Counted from the stretch's first letter, positions 16,787 to 23,886 are shown. The stretch: 24,085 nt of DNA from JBBTWG01 sp038062935 (GCA_038062935.1 JBBTWG010000010.1:1-24085); one strand, 5' to 3'. Translations and numbers: made by a program. Notes: a model not told the origin generated them from the sequence alone.

Positions 16787-16799
16787 CTTTTGCTGGCTG

Positions 16800-16828
16800 A
16801 TGGTACAGCAAAAAAAGCCTTTTTACAA
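16800..16828 (-). promoter_or_regulatory. rnpB promoter
   Basis: Minus strand TTGTAA (16828-16823), a 17-nt spacer and TACCAT (16805-16800). The predicted +1 at about 16793 is the first base of the extended P1 helix. The -35 and spacer overlap the upstream gene's terminator. Confidence 0.65.
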
Positions 16829-16837
16829 TTAGGCTTT
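16807..16837 (-). terminator. Rho-independent terminator of the TPR gene
   Basis: On the minus strand AAAGCCT and AGGCTTT form a 7-bp stem with a 10-nt loop, followed by a run of T's. It lies 26 nt after the TPR gene's stop and contains the rnpB -35. Confidence 0.8.
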
Positions 16838-16862
16838 CTTGAGGTTGTTCGGCTTTCAAGGT

Positions 16863-17465
16863 CTATTTCTTCTTGCTGTTCAATTTCTTGTACTCGACGT
16901 CGAAGAATTTTACGGCGTTCAGACATTCTCGAGCTTTTTCGTTGTCCGGTTCGATGTCCAAGACTCTTTTGAAAAGATTGGCGGCGCGTTCGAAGTTTTT
17001 TTCGTTGAGATACACGACGCCGAGGTCGTTGAGGATCAGTGGGTCGCCAGGGTTCAGCTGCATCGCTCGTTCGAGGATGATGGCGCCACGTTTTCTCTGC
17101 CCATCGTGATACATGCTCCATCCGAGGCAGCGGAGAATTTCTGAATGATTTGGATACAATTGATCTGCGCGTTCGAGATATTCGATCGACGTCTTCCATT
17201 TGGCGAGACAAGAATAGACAAAGCCGAGGAGGTAATTGCCATTTGGACTGTATGGGTTGAGTGTCATGGCGCGATCGAGCGCTTTCTTGGCCTTCCCGTA
17301 TTCACGGAGACTGAGATAATTGTCACCGATCTCCTCGTATGCTTCGCTGCAATCGAGATCGTAGTGCAAAATCTTTTCACAAATGCGAATGGCATCATTG
17401 AAGTTGCCATCGAGTTTCTTTTTGTCTGCTTCTTCGATCAGAAGCTGCATCTGTGGATCGACCAT
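16863..17465 (-). CDS. Tetratricopeptide (TPR) repeat protein
   Basis: 200 residues, almost all made of about five 34-residue TPR units, seen from the recurring pattern A-x-x-x-G-x-x-x-x-x...A-x-x-x-x-x-x-A-x-x-L-x-P: for example GDNYLSLREYGKAKKALDRA followed by MTLNP, LGFVYSCLAKWKTSIEYLERA, LGVVYLNEKNFERAANLFKR. TPRs are protein-protein docking scaffolds. No signal peptide or membrane helix, so it is probably cytoplasmic; the partner is unknown. The tail is Lys-rich (KKLNSKKK). It is a single-gene unit with a clear promoter (17531-17559), a leader of about 59 nt containing a hairpin, and its own terminator; this long leader is the exception in this window. Confidence 0.92.
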   Translation of the reverse strand: MVDPQMQLLIEEADKKKLDGNFNDAIRICEKILHYDLDCSEAYEEIGDNYLSLREYGKAKKALDRAMTLNPYSPNGNYLLGFVYSCLAKWKTSIEYLERADQLYPNHSEILRCLGWSMYHDGQRKRGAIILERAMQLNPGDPLILNDLGVVYLNEKNFERAANLFKRVLDIEPDNEKARECLNAVKFFDVEYKKLNSKKK

Positions 17466-17500
17466 AGAATTTTTGTTTTAGTTTTTATTTTTGGTGTGAG

Positions 17501-17525
17501 GTTGACCAGCTTTTTACTGGTGAAC
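17501..17525 (-). promoter_or_regulatory. Hairpin at the start of the TPR gene leader
   Basis: On the minus strand GTT-C-ACCAG and CTGGT-C-AAC pair around a loop of 7 nt (one C-C mismatch). It begins at the predicted transcription start (about 17524), so the mRNA 5' end would be folded. Role unknown: possibly protection against decay or control of translation. Confidence 0.5.
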
Positions 17526-17530
17526 ATTCA

Positions 17531-17559
17531 AGTATATCAGAAAATGCGAAAAAATTCAA
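17531..17559 (-). promoter_or_regulatory. Promoter of the TPR gene
   Basis: Minus strand TTGAAT (17559-17554), a 17-nt spacer and TATACT (17536-17531). Among the best -35/-10 pairs in the window. The T-run after the upstream hairpin lies in its spacer. Confidence 0.75.
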
Positions 17560-17560
17560 G

Positions 17561-17597
17561 GCTGAAATAGCTTGTTTTGGATAGCGTTATTTCTGCT
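17561..17597 (-). terminator. Probable terminator of the lipoprotein/galU operon
   Basis: On the minus strand GAAATAACGC and GCTATTTC form an imperfect stem with an AT-rich loop, followed by GCC-TTGAAT-TTTTT. It lies about 10 nt after the lipoprotein stop. The following TTGAAT is the -35 of the TPR gene. Confidence 0.5.
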
Positions 17598-17606
17598 GGC
17601 TGCATT

Positions 17607-18278
17607 CTAGTCAGCGTATTGGCTCAGGGATGCCTTGAAGGCGATGTAAGCGTCCCGATATTGTTGGTATGCTGCGTCGTTTTCATATTTGATCCCGAAT
17701 ACATAGTGGAGATCACTTCCTGTTCCGACTTGAGCTTTGATAGATACAAAAGATCGATAATAGGATCCATCTTTTGCTTTTACCGTGACCCAGCGAACGA
17801 TTTTCTTCTTCAAATCTGCGCCGGTTGTGTCAGTTTTTTCGCTCACGAGCTCTTCCGAGGCTTTTGTGGTCAGATAATCCACAGGATTTCCGCCCCATTG
17901 TGGCGAGAAAACGAAAAATTCAACAGTTCCGTCTGGTGACAGGAAGCGTGCTTCATCAGCGATTGAGCTTGGAGTAAATTCTTTTGGATACTTTATATCA
18001 AACCATGTGCCTTTGTAGAGTGTGACTTGTCCTGGTGCGGGTTTTACGATTTTACCGCAAATTGCATAGGCGTGGTCAATTTCTATCATTTCAAGACCGT
18101 TGCAACATTGAGCACTGGTTGTTGGTGGTTGACCTTCTTCGGTGCAATTGTTTTCTGTTAATACGGATACTTCAGGCTCTGTTGGGATTGTTTGAATACT
18201 AGAATTTTGTCTCGAACATCCGGCTATGATGAATAGAGGAATCGCGAGCACGATTAAAAATAAAGTTTTGTTGGTCAT
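17607..18278 (-). CDS. Lipoprotein of unknown function
   Basis: 223 residues. A hydrophobic signal (residues 4-19) ends in the lipobox IAGC with Cys21 as the modified residue. After a Thr/Pro-rich linker come four cysteines outside the membrane (Cys45, Cys58-Cys59, Cys74 in NNC, AQCCNGLEMIEI, YAICGK), suggesting two disulfides. The C-terminal half is a compact alpha/beta domain: KGTWFDIKYPKEFTPSS, EARFLSPDGTVEFFVFSPQW, GSYYRSFVSIKAQ, LHYVFGIKYEN, resembling PsbP-like or surface substrate-binding domains in style, but I do not recognise a family. It is the last gene of the RNHCP-tilS-ftsH-hsp20-galU-rlmH unit, 13 nt after rlmH. Confidence 0.85.
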   Translation of the reverse strand: MTNKTLFLIVLAIPLFIIAGCSRQNSSIQTIPTEPEVSVLTENNCTEEGQPPTTSAQCCNGLEMIEIDHAYAICGKIVKPAPGQVTLYKGTWFDIKYPKEFTPSSIADEARFLSPDGTVEFFVFSPQWGGNPVDYLTTKASEELVSEKTDTTGADLKKKIVRWVTVKAKDGSYYRSFVSIKAQVGTGSDLHYVFGIKYENDAAYQQYRDAYIAFKASLSQYAD

Positions 18279-18291
18279 AAAAAGAAGTTTG

Positions 18292-18750
18292 TTAGTAATG
18301 ATATTTCCCCTTTCCTATCATAACCCCTCGATACAATTGCTCCAAGAGGATTACCCGCGTCATTTGATGGGTGAACGTGAGTGGTGAGAGCGAGAGTTTC
18401 TCGTGTGCTTGTGCGAGTATTTCCGGCGCGATGCCGAGTGGGCCGCCGATGATGAAAGCAATGCTTGGTTGCTGTTGCCAGTGTTGGAGTTTTTTGGAAA
18501 AAGCGATGGAATCGAGGGGTTTTGCGTTGGGGTGGAGGGCGATGATGAAAGTGTCTTTCTTCAGTTGTTTTCGGATTTTTTCTGCTTCTGCGTTTTGGAT
18601 TTTTTCACGATCGTTGGTGTCTCTGAAAGGTGTTTCTGGAATTTCGGTCAGGGTGATTTTCAGATATGGCGAAAGACGCTTGATGTATTCTTCGCAGGCT
18701 TCGCGGGCGTAGGACTCTTTGAGTTTTCCGACGGCGAGGATATGGAGCAT
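18292..18750 (-). CDS. rlmH: 23S rRNA (pseudouridine1915-N3)-methyltransferase RlmH
   Basis: 152 residues, the usual size. This SPOUT-class enzyme methylates pseudouridine 1915 in helix 69 of 23S rRNA with S-adenosylmethionine, acting on the assembled 70S ribosome. Family marks: ILAVGKLKESY at the N-terminus (usually VGKLK), EYIKRLSPYLKI, FIIALHPNAKPLDS, the knot SAM-binding FIIGGPLG, LSLSPLTFTHQMTRVILLEQLYR and the C-terminal GKYHY (usually YHH/YHY). It follows galU by 9 nt and precedes the lipoprotein by 13 nt. Confidence 0.96.
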   Translation of the reverse strand: MLHILAVGKLKESYAREACEEYIKRLSPYLKITLTEIPETPFRDTNDREKIQNAEAEKIRKQLKKDTFIIALHPNAKPLDSIAFSKKLQHWQQQPSIAFIIGGPLGIAPEILAQAHEKLSLSPLTFTHQMTRVILLEQLYRGVMIGKGKYHY

Positions 18751-18759
18751 AGAAATTTC

Positions 18760-19659
18760 TTAGAATTTTGTTTTCATGAATTTTTTCAATTTTTCTGCGA
18801 GCTCTGGATTTTTCAGGGCGTAGTGAATTGTTGCTTTGAGCATGCCGAATTTGTCGCCAGTGTCGTAGAAAGTGCCGTCGAGGAGGTGACCGTAGATGTC
18901 TTGTTTTTCTGCGAGTTTTCGTAGTCCGTCTATGAGTCGGAGCTCTTTTCGGCCGCTTCCGGAGACTTTGCCTCTTTCGGAGCGGACTTTTTCGAGTGCT
19001 TCGAAAATATCTGGTGTGACGACGTATTTCCCGACCATGGCGAGGGTGCTTGGAGCTTTTTCTTTGCTCGGTTTCTCGACCATTTCTGCGATGCGGAAAG
19101 TTTCCCCCCCTGCCGGGATTTTGTGAGATGCTTTTTCTGGCTTCACTATGCCATAGGAAGAGACTTCTTCTTTGGTGACGTTTGTGACACCGATGGTGAT
19201 TTCTCTGGTTTTTTTGAAAGAATCAATGAGTTGCTTTGTTGCCGGTACTTCACTATCAATGATGCTGTCGCCGAATATGACGACAAATGGCTCGTCTTTT
19301 AGAATTTTTTTTGCGTGGAGAATTGCGTCGCCGTCGCCGAGTGGTTCTGGTTGACGGACGTAGATGAATTCCGCGAGTCGTGAAATTTTGCGAACTTCCC
19401 TCAGAAGTTCCTGTTCTTCTTTTTTGATGAGCGCAGATTCGAGTTCCCAGGAGACGTCGAAATGGTCTTCGATGGCACGTTTTCCGCGACCAGTAACGAT
19501 GATAATTTCTTTGATTCCAGAGGCGACCGCTTCTTCGACGAGATATTGAATCACCGGTTTGTCGACGATCGGGAGCATCTCTTTTGGTTGCGATTTGGTG
19601 GCGGGTAGGAAGCGGGTTCCGAAACCTGCGGCGGGAATGACGGCTTTAGAGGGCTGCAA
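18760..19659 (-). CDS. galU: UTP-glucose-1-phosphate uridylyltransferase
   Basis: 299 residues from a TTG start at 19659. Makes UDP-glucose from glucose-1-phosphate and UTP, for surface glycans. The nucleotide-binding signature KAVIPAAGFGTRFLPATK follows only 4 residues after the start, as in typical GalU, and no ATG is available nearer. Further marks: KEMLPIVDKPVIQYLVEEA, IIIVTGRGKRAIEDHFD, FVVIFGDSIID and VEKPSKEKAPSTLAMVGKY. The TTG abuts a heptamer repeat array which occupies the place of a ribosome-binding site, so initiation may be weak or coupled to hsp20 upstream. Likely supplies the sugar transferase at 14956-16386 or related enzymes. Confidence 0.95.
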   Translation of the reverse strand: MQPSKAVIPAAGFGTRFLPATKSQPKEMLPIVDKPVIQYLVEEAVASGIKEIIIVTGRGKRAIEDHFDVSWELESALIKKEEQELLREVRKISRLAEFIYVRQPEPLGDGDAILHAKKILKDEPFVVIFGDSIIDSEVPATKQLIDSFKKTREITIGVTNVTKEEVSSYGIVKPEKASHKIPAGGETFRIAEMVEKPSKEKAPSTLAMVGKYVVTPDIFEALEKVRSERGKVSGSGRKELRLIDGLRKLAEKQDIYGHLLDGTFYDTGDKFGMLKATIHYALKNPELAEKLKKFMKTKF

Positions 19660-19687
19660 GGATTTAGGATTTAGGATTTAGGATTTA
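19660..19687. repeat. Heptamer array (TTTAGGA type) between hsp20 and galU
   Basis: Nearly perfect: GGATTTA repeated four times on the plus strand (GGA-TTTAGGA-TTTAGGA-TTTAGGA-TTTAG). It starts at the base next to the galU TTG and ends 3 nt from the hsp20 stop. It is the most regular of the arrays. Confidence 0.9.
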
Positions 19688-19690
19688 GCG

Positions 19691-20068
19691 TCACTTGGTC
19701 TTAATTCTTACAACTTTAGTCTTGATACGTTCTCCTCTTGGGATTCGGATTTCTAGGATTCCTTTTTCGAAAGTGGCGTTGATTTTTCCGAGTTCGGCAC
19801 TTTCGGGGAGAATGATGGAACGTGAGAAACCGCCCCAGAAACATTCTTTGGTGAAATAATCTTCTTCTTCGATTTTCCTTTCCAGATGCCGTGCGCCTTT
19901 GATGGTGAGAACTTCGTCGGTGACGCTCACGTCGACGTCTTTGGAGTCGACGCCGGCGATGGGCGCGAGAATGATGATCTCTTTCGCTGTTTGATAGATG
20001 TCGACGGCGAGCTGACCGTCGTCGATGCTGGTAGAGACCGGTGGTAGTGGTTTTTTAATTTTTTCCAT
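19691..20068 (-). CDS. Small heat-shock protein Hsp20 (alpha-crystallin family)
   Basis: 125 residues from the ATG at 20068. An ATP-independent chaperone that holds unfolded proteins. The alpha-crystallin beta-sandwich is visible: QLAVDIYQTAKEIIILAPIAGV, VDVSVTDEVLTIKG, EEDYFTKECFWGGFSRSI, LPESAELGKINATFEKGILEI and a short IRIP-containing tail. The frame remains open 25 codons upstream, inside ftsH, but those residues (Lys/Ser/Asn-rich) look like an antisense-free read-through of the ftsH end and not part of the family. With the chosen start it overlaps the ftsH stop by 14 nt, so it is translationally coupled to the protease FtsH, a sensible pairing for protein quality control. The stop is TGA, in normal use. 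Confidence 0.9.
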   Translation of the reverse strand: MEKIKKPLPPVSTSIDDGQLAVDIYQTAKEIIILAPIAGVDSKDVDVSVTDEVLTIKGARHLERKIEEEDYFTKECFWGGFSRSIILPESAELGKINATFEKGILEIRIPRGERIKTKVVRIKTK

Positions 20069-21884
20069 TGGAGGTTTTTTTCTTGAAAAATTTTCCGAAT
20101 TCTTCGCGGTTGAGAGTTTCTTTCTTGATAAGTTTTTCTGCAATTTCGATCACGATCTCTTTGTTCTCTGTCAGGATTTTTGTGGCGATGTCGTAGCCTT
20201 TTTGGATAATTTTTTTCACTTCCGAATCAATTTTTCCGGCGACTTCTTCGGAGTAATTTTTCACGTGACCGTAGTCGCGACCGAGGAAAATTTCGTTGCT
20301 CTGTCCGCCGAAAATCATTGGACCCATTTCGCTCATGCCGTAGTGTGTGACCATCGCGCGGGCCATGTTTGTGGCTTTTTCTAGATCACTACTTGGGCCG
20401 GTAGTGACTTCCTTGAAGAACATTTTTTCTGCGGCGTAGCCTCCGATTGCCGCGGCAATCTGGTGTTCGAATTGGCTCTTGGATTTGAGATGCTTGTCTT
20501 CTTCTGGCAAATACCACGTGACGCCGAGCGCCATGCCGCGTGAGATGATTGAGACTTTGTGGACTGGGTCGCATCCGTCGAGAAGGTGACCGACGACGGC
20601 ATGACCGGTTTCGTGATACGCGGTGATTTTCTTTTCTTCTTCAGAGAGGACGCGGGATTTTTTCTCTGGACCGAGTGCGACTTTTTCGACGGCTTGTTCG
20701 ACCATTTCCATGGAGATGGTTTTTTTGTCGTTGCGGGCGGCCAGGATGGCGGCTTCGTTCATGAGATTTTCCAAATCCGCTCCGCTGAATCCTGGTGTTT
20801 GTTGTGCGACTCGCAGGAGATCTACTTCATCGGTGAGTGGTTTGTTGCGGCTGTGAACTTTCAAAATATCGGTACGATCCTGGATGTCGGGCATGTCGAC
20901 GACGATTCTGCGATCGAATCGTCCTGGTCTGAGGAGCGCTGGATCGAGTACGTCGGGACGATTGGTGGCTGCGACGACGATGACGTGTGTCTCAGTTTCG
21001 AATCCGTCCATTTCGGTGAGAATCTGGTTGAGTGTTTGTTCTCGTTCATCGTGACCGCCTCCCATTCCGGCGCCGCGATGGCGTCCTACTGCGTCAATTT
21101 CGTCGATGAAAATAATACATGGAGAATTTCTTTTCGCTTTTTTGAAAAGATCGCGTACGCGACTGGCGCCCACGCCCACGAACATTTCGACAAATTCTGA
21201 ACCAGAGATGTTGAAGAAAGGTACATCTGCTTCGCCAGCGATGGCGCGTGCGAGAAGCGTTTTCCCGCATCCTGGTGAGCCGATCAAAAGGACACCTTTT
21301 GGAGTTTTTGCACCGAGTGCTGTGTATTTCTTCGGATTTTTTAGGAAGTCGACGATTTCCACGAGTTCTTCTTTCGCTTCTTTGGCGCCGGCAACGTCAC
21401 TGAATGTGGTTTTCTGTTTTTCTTTGTCGTAGAGGCGTGCATTCGTTTTGCCGAAAGACATCGCTTGATTATTACTGCTCTGTGCGGAACGCATCATCAT
21501 CATGAGAAATCCGATTACGAGTGCGAAAGGAAGTATATTGATGAGCAGATCGACCCAGAAATTTCCTTCGCTTGGTTCGACTTCGATGTTCAATTTTTCA
21601 ATTTTTTCTTTTGGAACCTGGTATTGGGATAAGATTTGAAGAATATCAGCACTTGGCTCTTTGTAAGTGAACTGTTTGGATTTGTCGATCAGGTGAATCT
21701 CAATTTTGTCGCCGATGATTTTTATTGATTCTACACGCCCTTCTGTAATTTCTTGAGCAAGGGCATTGATATTAATTTTTTCACTTGGGACTTGATTGCT
21801 GCTTTGGACGATATAAAAAGTACTTCCGATAAGCGTGATAATGAGCAGATAGAAAAGACTATTTCGTGGTTTTGGTGTATTCAT
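20055..21884 (-). CDS. ftsH: ATP-dependent zinc metalloprotease FtsH
   Basis: 609 residues. A membrane-bound hexameric AAA+ protease that degrades misfolded and short-lived membrane or cytoplasmic proteins. Order: TM1 (about 9-27), an extracytoplasmic domain (28-108), TM2 (about 111-131), AAA module with Walker A GSPGCGKT (202-209), Walker B IIFIDEIDAVG, the pore loop FVGVG, the second region of homology (NRPDVLDPALLRPGRFDR), then the M41 peptidase domain with the zinc site HETGH (424-428) and the Asp ligand in SSDLEKAT. All key residues are present. Walker A has Ser and Cys where most have Pro and Thr. It follows tilS by 32 nt, a widely conserved tilS-ftsH order, and overlaps hsp20. Confidence 0.98.
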   Translation of the reverse strand: MNTPKPRNSLFYLLIITLIGSTFYIVQSSNQVPSEKININALAQEITEGRVESIKIIGDKIEIHLIDKSKQFTYKEPSADILQILSQYQVPKEKIEKLNIEVEPSEGNFWVDLLINILPFALVIGFLMMMMRSAQSSNNQAMSFGKTNARLYDKEKQKTTFSDVAGAKEAKEELVEIVDFLKNPKKYTALGAKTPKGVLLIGSPGCGKTLLARAIAGEADVPFFNISGSEFVEMFVGVGASRVRDLFKKAKRNSPCIIFIDEIDAVGRHRGAGMGGGHDEREQTLNQILTEMDGFETETHVIVVAATNRPDVLDPALLRPGRFDRRIVVDMPDIQDRTDILKVHSRNKPLTDEVDLLRVAQQTPGFSGADLENLMNEAAILAARNDKKTISMEMVEQAVEKVALGPEKKSRVLSEEEKKITAYHETGHAVVGHLLDGCDPVHKVSIISRGMALGVTWYLPEEDKHLKSKSQFEHQIAAAIGGYAAEKMFFKEVTTGPSSDLEKATNMARAMVTHYGMSEMGPMIFGGQSNEIFLGRDYGHVKNYSEEVAGKIDSEVKKIIQKGYDIATKILTENKEIVIEIAEKLIKKETLNREEFGKFFKKKTSNGKN

Positions 21885-21916
21885 GGGTGAAAAAAGACTT
21901 AAAAAGCTTTGGCATT

Positions 21917-23311
21917 TTACTCTTTTCCTTCGTCGAATTCAATTTCTACAATCACTCCCGGCAAAACCTGTGGATGGAATCCGCGATCGACGCGCAAACT
22001 TCCTACGGCTACGATGTTGCCGCCCTGATCTGTGACGATCGGGACTTGCCTGCGGAGACTTCGAGGAATTTTTTCGTCGGTGAAGAGATCCTGGAGTTTT
22101 TTGCTTCCTGCCATTCCGAACGGACGAATGCGATCTCCTGGCTGAAATCGGCGAATGAAAAATGGTTCGTTTTTGTCTTTGGCGACGATGTAGATTTTAT
22201 TCTTTGCGCGCGTTTTCGGAAGTCTTTTTTTGAAACGCGTGATGATGCTTCCGCCGCCGTAAGTGAGTGTGCCCGGGATGGGGAGTTGCATGATTTTTTC
22301 TGGAAGGGGAGTTTCTTCGCTGCCGCGTTCTTTCTGAAAAATTGCTTTTCCATAGGCTACGATCAGGCTCATGCGCGTTCCGAGCATTTTCTCTTTTCCG
22401 GTTGTGTTTTTGTGAATGATTCGAAGGAGGTCTTCGATCTGGTCTCCAGAAAGCCCCTGCGTGCTTCCGTGGAAAAGTTCATAGATCGTCTGGATCACGG
22501 TTCTTTGCACTGCTGGCATTAATTTTTTGAAAGGCGTGATGGGTGTGATGATCGCTTTTTCTCCCGAGCTGCAATACTTTTTCATGAATTCGAACGATGC
22601 GAGATTTAGGAAATGTTCTATCTCTTCGAAGTAAAAACTTTTGAAGTGAAACATTTCGCGAAAATTGGGATTTATTTTTTCGATTGCCGGGATGAGTTTG
22701 TGGCGTACGTAGTTGCGGCGAATTTCAGTATCTTTATTGGTTTTGTCTTCGCGAAAACCGAGTTTTTTCATGGCGCAATATTCCATCAATTCTTTTTTGG
22801 AGAAATCGAGCAGTGGACGAATCACGTCTTTGCTGCCCATCGCGATACCTGTGAGTCCTCGTACGCCGGAGCCGCGAATGAGATTGAGGAGCATGGTTTC
22901 CACATTGTCGTCACGGTGATGAGCGAGGAGTATGAAATCAGCGTTGTATTCTTCTTTGATGCGATAGAAAAAAGTATATCGCGCCTGTCTTCCAGCATCT
23001 TCGAGCGAAATTTTCTGTTTTTTCTGGAGCTCTTTGATGTCTACTTTTTTACTGACGAAAATAATGTCGTATTTTTTGCACAAATTTTTGACGAATTCTT
23101 CGTCCATGTCACTCTCTTTTCCACGCAGGCTGTGATTGACGTGAGCGACGATGATTTTGAATTTGAGTTTTTCTGAAAGATTCACAATGAGGTTCAGGAG
23201 CGCCACAGAATCTGCTCCGCCGGACACGCCAATAATGACGGTTTTCCCTTCACCGATGTAGCTTTGGAGAGCGCAGAGGACGTTATCTTCGAGAATTTCG
23301 ATGATGTTCAT
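21917..23311 (-). CDS. tilS: tRNA(Ile)-lysidine synthase TilS
   Basis: 464 residues. Converts C34 of the CAU anticodon tRNA(Ile2) to lysidine so that AUA is read as Ile; essential in most bacteria. The N-terminal PP-loop ATP-binding motif SGGADS (30-35) is intact, followed by IVAHVNHSLRGKESDMDE and FILLAHHRDDNVETMLLNLIRG, the usual signatures of the family. The C-terminal tRNA-binding domain shows RRFQPGDRIRPFGMAGSKKL, LQDLFTDEKIPRSLRR and PIVTDQGGNIVAVGSLRVD. The ATG at 23311 overlaps the end of the RNHCP gene by 29 nt in another frame, so translation is probably coupled. ftsH follows by 32 nt. Confidence 0.96.
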   Translation of the reverse strand: MNIIEILEDNVLCALQSYIGEGKTVIIGVSGGADSVALLNLIVNLSEKLKFKIIVAHVNHSLRGKESDMDEEFVKNLCKKYDIIFVSKKVDIKELQKKQKISLEDAGRQARYTFFYRIKEEYNADFILLAHHRDDNVETMLLNLIRGSGVRGLTGIAMGSKDVIRPLLDFSKKELMEYCAMKKLGFREDKTNKDTEIRRNYVRHKLIPAIEKINPNFREMFHFKSFYFEEIEHFLNLASFEFMKKYCSSGEKAIITPITPFKKLMPAVQRTVIQTIYELFHGSTQGLSGDQIEDLLRIIHKNTTGKEKMLGTRMSLIVAYGKAIFQKERGSEETPLPEKIMQLPIPGTLTYGGGSIITRFKKRLPKTRAKNKIYIVAKDKNEPFFIRRFQPGDRIRPFGMAGSKKLQDLFTDEKIPRSLRRQVPIVTDQGGNIVAVGSLRVDRGFHPQVLPGVIVEIEFDEGKE

Positions 23312-23612
23312 GGTTTTGTTCGAGGATTAAGGCTGCGACCAGGTCGACGTTGTCATCCGGAGCGGCTTTGTTTCTTTTTTCTTTGCCGCACGCTTTGCAG
23401 CGGTGCCTTACTATATAGCCTTTTTTTTTCTCAATATCAATCCCGACTGGTTCCATGAAGCTTTTGCAGCTTTCCAGGCGATCGCCAGGCGTTGCTTTGT
23501 CAACGTGAAGAGAGTGTAAACATTTTCGACAATGGTTACGTTCATTGGCTGGAATCACGGGGTTTTCTTCGCCGCAATGGAGGCATGTGAAAGGGGTTTT
23601 TCGGGCGATCAT
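23283..23612 (-). CDS. RNHCP-domain zinc-ribbon-like protein
   Basis: 109 residues. The RNHCP domain family is defined by an R-N-H-C-P-x-C motif within several Cys pairs; its biochemical role is not established. Here: FTCLHCG (Cys10, Cys13), ERNHCRKCLHSLHVD (Cys28, Cys31; the motif's Pro is Arg), PGDRLESCKSFMEPVGI, IVRHRCKACG (Cys72, Cys75) and APDDNVDLVAAL. The paired cysteines suggest two zinc sites. The start ATG is 7 nt after a TGC-TACAAT extended -10, so the message is predicted to be leaderless. It is the first gene of a seven-gene run (RNHCP, tilS, ftsH, hsp20, galU, rlmH, lipoprotein), suggesting a link with tRNA/rRNA modification. Confidence 0.9.
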   Translation of the reverse strand: MIARKTPFTCLHCGEENPVIPANERNHCRKCLHSLHVDKATPGDRLESCKSFMEPVGIDIEKKKGYIVRHRCKACGKEKRNKAAPDDNVDLVAALILEQNHEHHRNSRR

Positions 23613-23619
23613 TGTGGGT

Positions 23620-23628
23620 ATTGTAGCA
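23620..23628 (-). promoter_or_regulatory. Extended -10 promoter of the RNHCP-tilS-ftsH operon
   Basis: TGC-TACAAT on the minus strand, 7 nt before the ATG at 23612. Same form as gltX. The long inverted repeat begins 10 nt beyond it. Confidence 0.7.
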
Positions 23629-23637
23629 GAATGTGCC

Positions 23638-23824
23638 GGAAACTCTGAGGGGTGGTTTTAAAATTTTCTGAAAAAGTGCTCCGGGCGCGACCCAAAGGAT
23701 TGTTTATCAGCTAAAAATCGAATTGCAAGCAATTCGATTTTCTTCACGCTGAAAACATTCTCTTTGGGGTCCCGCGTCCTCGCAATTTTTTCAGAAAATT
23801 TTAAAACCACCCCTCAAAGTTTCC
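23638..23824. repeat. 187-nt near-perfect inverted repeat between divergent promoters
   Basis: Left arm begins GGAAACTCTGAGGGGTGG; the reverse complement of the right end begins GGAAACTTTGAGGGGTGG. A 29-nt arm (23647-23675 with 23787-23815) is perfect, the middle parts pair with mismatches (ACCCAAAG with CTTTGGGGT; TCAGC with GCTGA), and the centre is a perfect 13-nt palindrome pair (23714-23726 with 23729-23741) around AA. The whole unit can fold into one long hairpin. No coding frame is evident. It could be a MITE-like insertion or a structural element. Confidence 0.92.
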
Positions 23825-23849
23825 TCCGTTGTCCTAAAATCGAGATTTT

Positions 23850-23878
23850 TTGGTACTTAAGTCTTTTTCCGCTACAAT
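23850..23878 (+). promoter_or_regulatory. metG promoter (leaderless)
   Basis: TTGGTA (23850-23855), a 17-nt spacer and TACAAT (23873-23878), then 8 nt to the ATG at 23887. Confidence 0.7.
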
Positions 23879-23886
23879 GTCCCTCG

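Noticed and set aside
16413..17211. Several open frames across the rnpB region on both strands
   Set aside because: The stretch is accounted for by the conserved RNase P RNA and, at 16863-17465, by the TPR gene; the frames show no protein features.
19660..19687. CRISPR array or telomere-like end
   Set aside because: Units are 7 bp with no spacers, embedded between operon genes, so neither a CRISPR nor a chromosome end.
20069..20143. Longer N-terminus for hsp20
   Set aside because: It lies within the ftsH 3' coding region and has no alpha-crystallin family similarity; the ATG at 20068 gives the normal length.
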